A stretch of 64,000 nt of DNA, from NCBI GenBank assembly GCA_002869015.1, contig PKTT01000032.1, positions 1-64,000 of the forward strand, in the 5' to 3' direction. The DNA comes from Deltaproteobacteria bacterium. Lineage in GTDB: Bacteria > Desulfobacterota > Deferrisomatia > Deferrisomatales > BM512. A program made the position numbers and the translations under genes. The notes beneath the pieces were generated by a model, which was not told the origin of the DNA, did not search any database, and worked only from the letters and a program-made list of their open reading frames with translations. Every line of letters starts with the position of its first letter. The first letter of the stretch is position 1. This document shows positions 62,071 to 64,000 of the stretch, piece by piece.

Positions 62071-62568
62071 CTTAAGGACTCCGTAAATATCCGCTAAATT
62101 TCAGGCTGTGCCCGATAAGCAGAGAAGCACTGCCAGCAATTTTTTTGCTGAAAGGTAGTGACGGGCAACTCCAACTTAAAATCTTGAACCATTGACTTTA
62201 CGCTGTCAATCCATAACTCCCTATTCGGCAGAAATCACAGGAAGTTTAGGGCCTTTAAGATTCAATATATTTTCTTGGGAATTGCTAGAGGTTTTTTTAC
62301 CTGAAGATGTTTATTTCATATTTTACTCGACAGAAAAGCTATGAGCGGTAGCTACGGCAGGCTAAATACTTCTCTGCCGACTTGTGGTAGTACTACTACT
62401 TTATCTTGCTTTCCAAATACCTTTATGTGCTATTTAAAATATGGAGATTCTTGCTGCGGCGGGTTGAGGAGAGAAGACAGCTTTACCTTGTATCTCTAAA
62501 ATAATTTGCTGAGCTAAGCTCACCACCTGAATGCCGTATAATTAACTTAACACTGGAGGAGTATATCC
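62071..62568. other. 498-nt divergent intergenic region
   Basis: Between mglB (minus) and the reductive-dehalogenase-like gene (plus). It contains a short stem CAGCAA/TTGCTG near 62134-62150 and the candidate promoter at 62511-62542. No gene, tRNA fold or recognised riboswitch is visible. Confidence 0.45.
62511..62542 (+). promoter_or_regulatory. Candidate promoter with inverted repeat for the RdhA-like gene
   Basis: A perfect -10 box TATAAT (62537-62542) lies 27 nt before the gene start. No -35 match is seen at 16-18 nt. Instead the -35 region carries the inverted repeat GAGCTAAGCTC (62511-62521), as expected for an activator-dependent promoter. It does not match the dehalobox consensus known from CprK/RdhK systems. 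Confidence 0.4.
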
Positions 62569-63960
62569 TTGCTTATATTTGTGTCGGGCATGATAGCCAT
62601 ATTTCTCCTGCTCACAGGGATCTTTGCTTACGAGTCATACAGAGAGGAGCAGCCAAGGGCCTTTAAAATAGGCATCGCAATGATTTTAGTTGCCCTCACA
62701 TTGGCTGCCAGTGCACTTCTCATTCCCGCAACTTTACCCCTCATGACAATTTTATTTGCGCTCATCCTTTTAGTGGCTGCCCTGCTCATCTTTCCATCAA
62801 AGAGGAGTGAGCAGGCGCTAAAGGGTGCTGGCGGGTATGTTATTGAAGAGCATAAGCAAGTTGATGAACGGGATATCATCTTCGCTAGGCTGCGGAGTCT
62901 TCAGCCCGGCACAGAGCGCTATGACAACTATTATATGGCCAACCCGGAATTTAAATTTGCCGATGATAGGCGGCGGGATACCGGTGGGCTTATCGGCAGC
63001 CTTGGCGCGATAGATGGACGTTACCAACCAAATACCTCAATGCCGCTGGCGATGGGCAGCATACCCCAGCTTCTTGGCCCCTACGCTTCATTTGGGCCAA
63101 TTCCAGGGCGTACAAAGGCCGAGCTGAACCCGGCGGAGGCAAGCAAAATAATAAAGGGGCTGGCGGAGCACCTCGGAGCTGTCGCAGTAGGTATTTGCCG
63201 GGTTGATAAGAGGTGGACCTATTCGCATCGCGGAGATATCCATTTTGAAAATTGGGAGGACTGGGGGAAGGCGATAGGCGACCCGCTACCCTACGCCGTA
63301 GTTTTCATAACGGAGATGGACCATGATCTGCTTTGCGCAAGTCCTCACACTCCGACGATAGTTGAGTCGATGACCAATTACGCCAAGGGAGCATTTATAA
63401 GTACGGTGCTCGCCAAATGGTTTGCAGGAATGGGTTATCATGGAGACGCCGAGCATTGGCGCCACTACAACCACAATATGGTGCCGCTGGCAATAGATGC
63501 GGGGCTCGGTGAACTGGGGCGTTTCGGCTATCTGATAAGTGATAAGGTCGGGGGGCGGTGCCGGATCGCCGCTTGTCTAACGGATATGCCGCTTGAGGTC
63601 GACTCGCCCGTTGATTTGGGTGTCGAGGTTTTCTGTGAAAGATGCATGAAGTGCGCCGATTCATGCCCATCAAAATCAATCACCAAGGGCAAAAAGACTA
63701 TAGATAATGGCCGCCTGCTATGGAAGCTCGACCCGGAGAGCTGTTACGACTACTGGTGTAAGGTGGGCACTGATTGCGGTATATGCATGGGCGTGTGCCC
63801 CTTCAGTAGGCCTAACCGCTCTGTTCACAAGTTGGTCCGCTGGTTTGTCAAGCGCTCCTCCCTCGCACAGAGGGTATTCCCTTTGATAGACAACATGCTC
63901 TATGGCAAAAAATGGAAAGTGCGCAAACCTAAGGAGTGGGCCGCATACCCAAAAAATTAA
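62569..63960 (+). CDS. Reductive dehalogenase-like protein with N-terminal membrane helices
   Basis: Of 463 residues. TTG start with GGAGGAG 7 nt upstream. Three membrane helices occupy about residues 1-21, 33-53 and 55-76; there is no Tat signal. The rest matches the RdhA catalytic fold: VGICRVDKRWTYS, AIDAGLGELGRFGYLISDKVGGRCRIAACLTDMPL (corrinoid-binding region), a first cluster FCERCMKCADSCPSKSI (about 356-366), and a second cluster in GTDCGICMGVCPF (about 404-411). Epoxyqueuosine reductase (QueG) shares the cofactor but lacks the membrane helices and the GLGELGR context. No rdhB anchor gene is visible in the remaining 40 nt. Dehalogenation is inferred, not shown. Confidence 0.88.
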   Translation: MLIFVSGMIAIFLLLTGIFAYESYREEQPRAFKIGIAMILVALTLAASALLIPATLPLMTILFALILLVAALLIFPSKRSEQALKGAGGYVIEEHKQVDERDIIFARLRSLQPGTERYDNYYMANPEFKFADDRRRDTGGLIGSLGAIDGRYQPNTSMPLAMGSIPQLLGPYASFGPIPGRTKAELNPAEASKIIKGLAEHLGAVAVGICRVDKRWTYSHRGDIHFENWEDWGKAIGDPLPYAVVFITEMDHDLLCASPHTPTIVESMTNYAKGAFISTVLAKWFAGMGYHGDAEHWRHYNHNMVPLAIDAGLGELGRFGYLISDKVGGRCRIAACLTDMPLEVDSPVDLGVEVFCERCMKCADSCPSKSITKGKKTIDNGRLLWKLDPESCYDYWCKVGTDCGICMGVCPFSRPNRSVHKLVRWFVKRSSLAQRVFPLIDNMLYGKKWKVRKPKEWAAYPKN

Positions 63961-64000
63961 TTTAAGGGGATAAAGCCAGGAACCAAAACAATCAAGTTCA

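Overview
The window looks like a chromosomal segment of a Gram-negative, anaerobic or microaerophilic bacterium of the former Deltaproteobacteria, most like the Desulfuromonadota/Geobacter group. This is inferred from gene order and content: trmD followed by a second SPOUT methyltransferase, rplS, rnhB and yraN; pilMNOPQ followed directly by aroC-aroK-aroB; a 31-heme c-type cytochrome; a Tat-exported uptake hydrogenase with its own cytochrome b; and an MglA/MglB pair. No database search was possible, so the lineage is a judgement. Coding density is high, gene overlaps of 1-4 nt are common, and GTG/TTG starts are frequent. I see no IS element, phage, CRISPR array, rRNA or tRNA.

Layout. 0-6.2 kb: translation and housekeeping genes (rpsP, rimM, trmD, SPOUT methylase, rplS, rnhB, yraN, gyrA). 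6.3-17.4 kb: type IV pilus assembly genes pilM-pilQ running into aroC-aroK-aroB and two lineage-specific lipoproteins, closed by a hairpin. 17.5-27.6 kb: aroQ, pepP, gcvH, a large TPR protein, secA, argJ, an M42 peptidase, a RseC-like protein and smpB. 27.6-38.1 kb, minus strand: rel/spo homologue, rsmB, a PASTA protein, rpe, ileS, lspA, lgt and a ChaN/PDZ lipoprotein. 38.4-42.7 kb: a [NiFe] hydrogenase operon (small subunit, large subunit, cytochrome b, maturation protease). 42.7-46.5 kb, minus strand: a monoheme lipoprotein, an unknown helical protein, a Nudix hydrolase and the multiheme cytochrome. 46.9-60.2 kb: a co-directional ten-gene block in which a complete oligopeptide-type ABC transporter lies between PEGA, TPR, beta-sandwich and beta-propeller envelope proteins, closed by a strong bidirectional terminator. 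60.2-62.1 kb, minus strand: MglB-like and MglA-like genes plus an unknown acidic helical protein. 62.6-64 kb: a membrane-anchored reductive-dehalogenase-like corrinoid/iron-sulfur protein.

How the genes fit together. PilMNOPQ form the alignment complex and secretin of a type IV pilus, and the MglA/MglB pair could set its polarity. The hydrogenase, monoheme lipoprotein and 31-heme cytochrome are neighbours and could form a periplasmic electron route from H2 towards the cell surface; this is inference from proximity. lgt and lspA serve the many lipoproteins encoded here (PilP, PilQ, ChaN-like, the cytochrome c and several unknowns).

Most worth a second look: the RdhA-like protein with three N-terminal membrane helices and no Tat signal; the Cys-to-Asp change at the proximal cluster of the hydrogenase small subunit; the 31-heme cytochrome with its 132/135-nt tandem repeat and a heme motif at the last codons; the Rel/Spo protein with a decayed synthetase domain; and the envelope/ABC-transporter operon, which I do not recognise as a described system.
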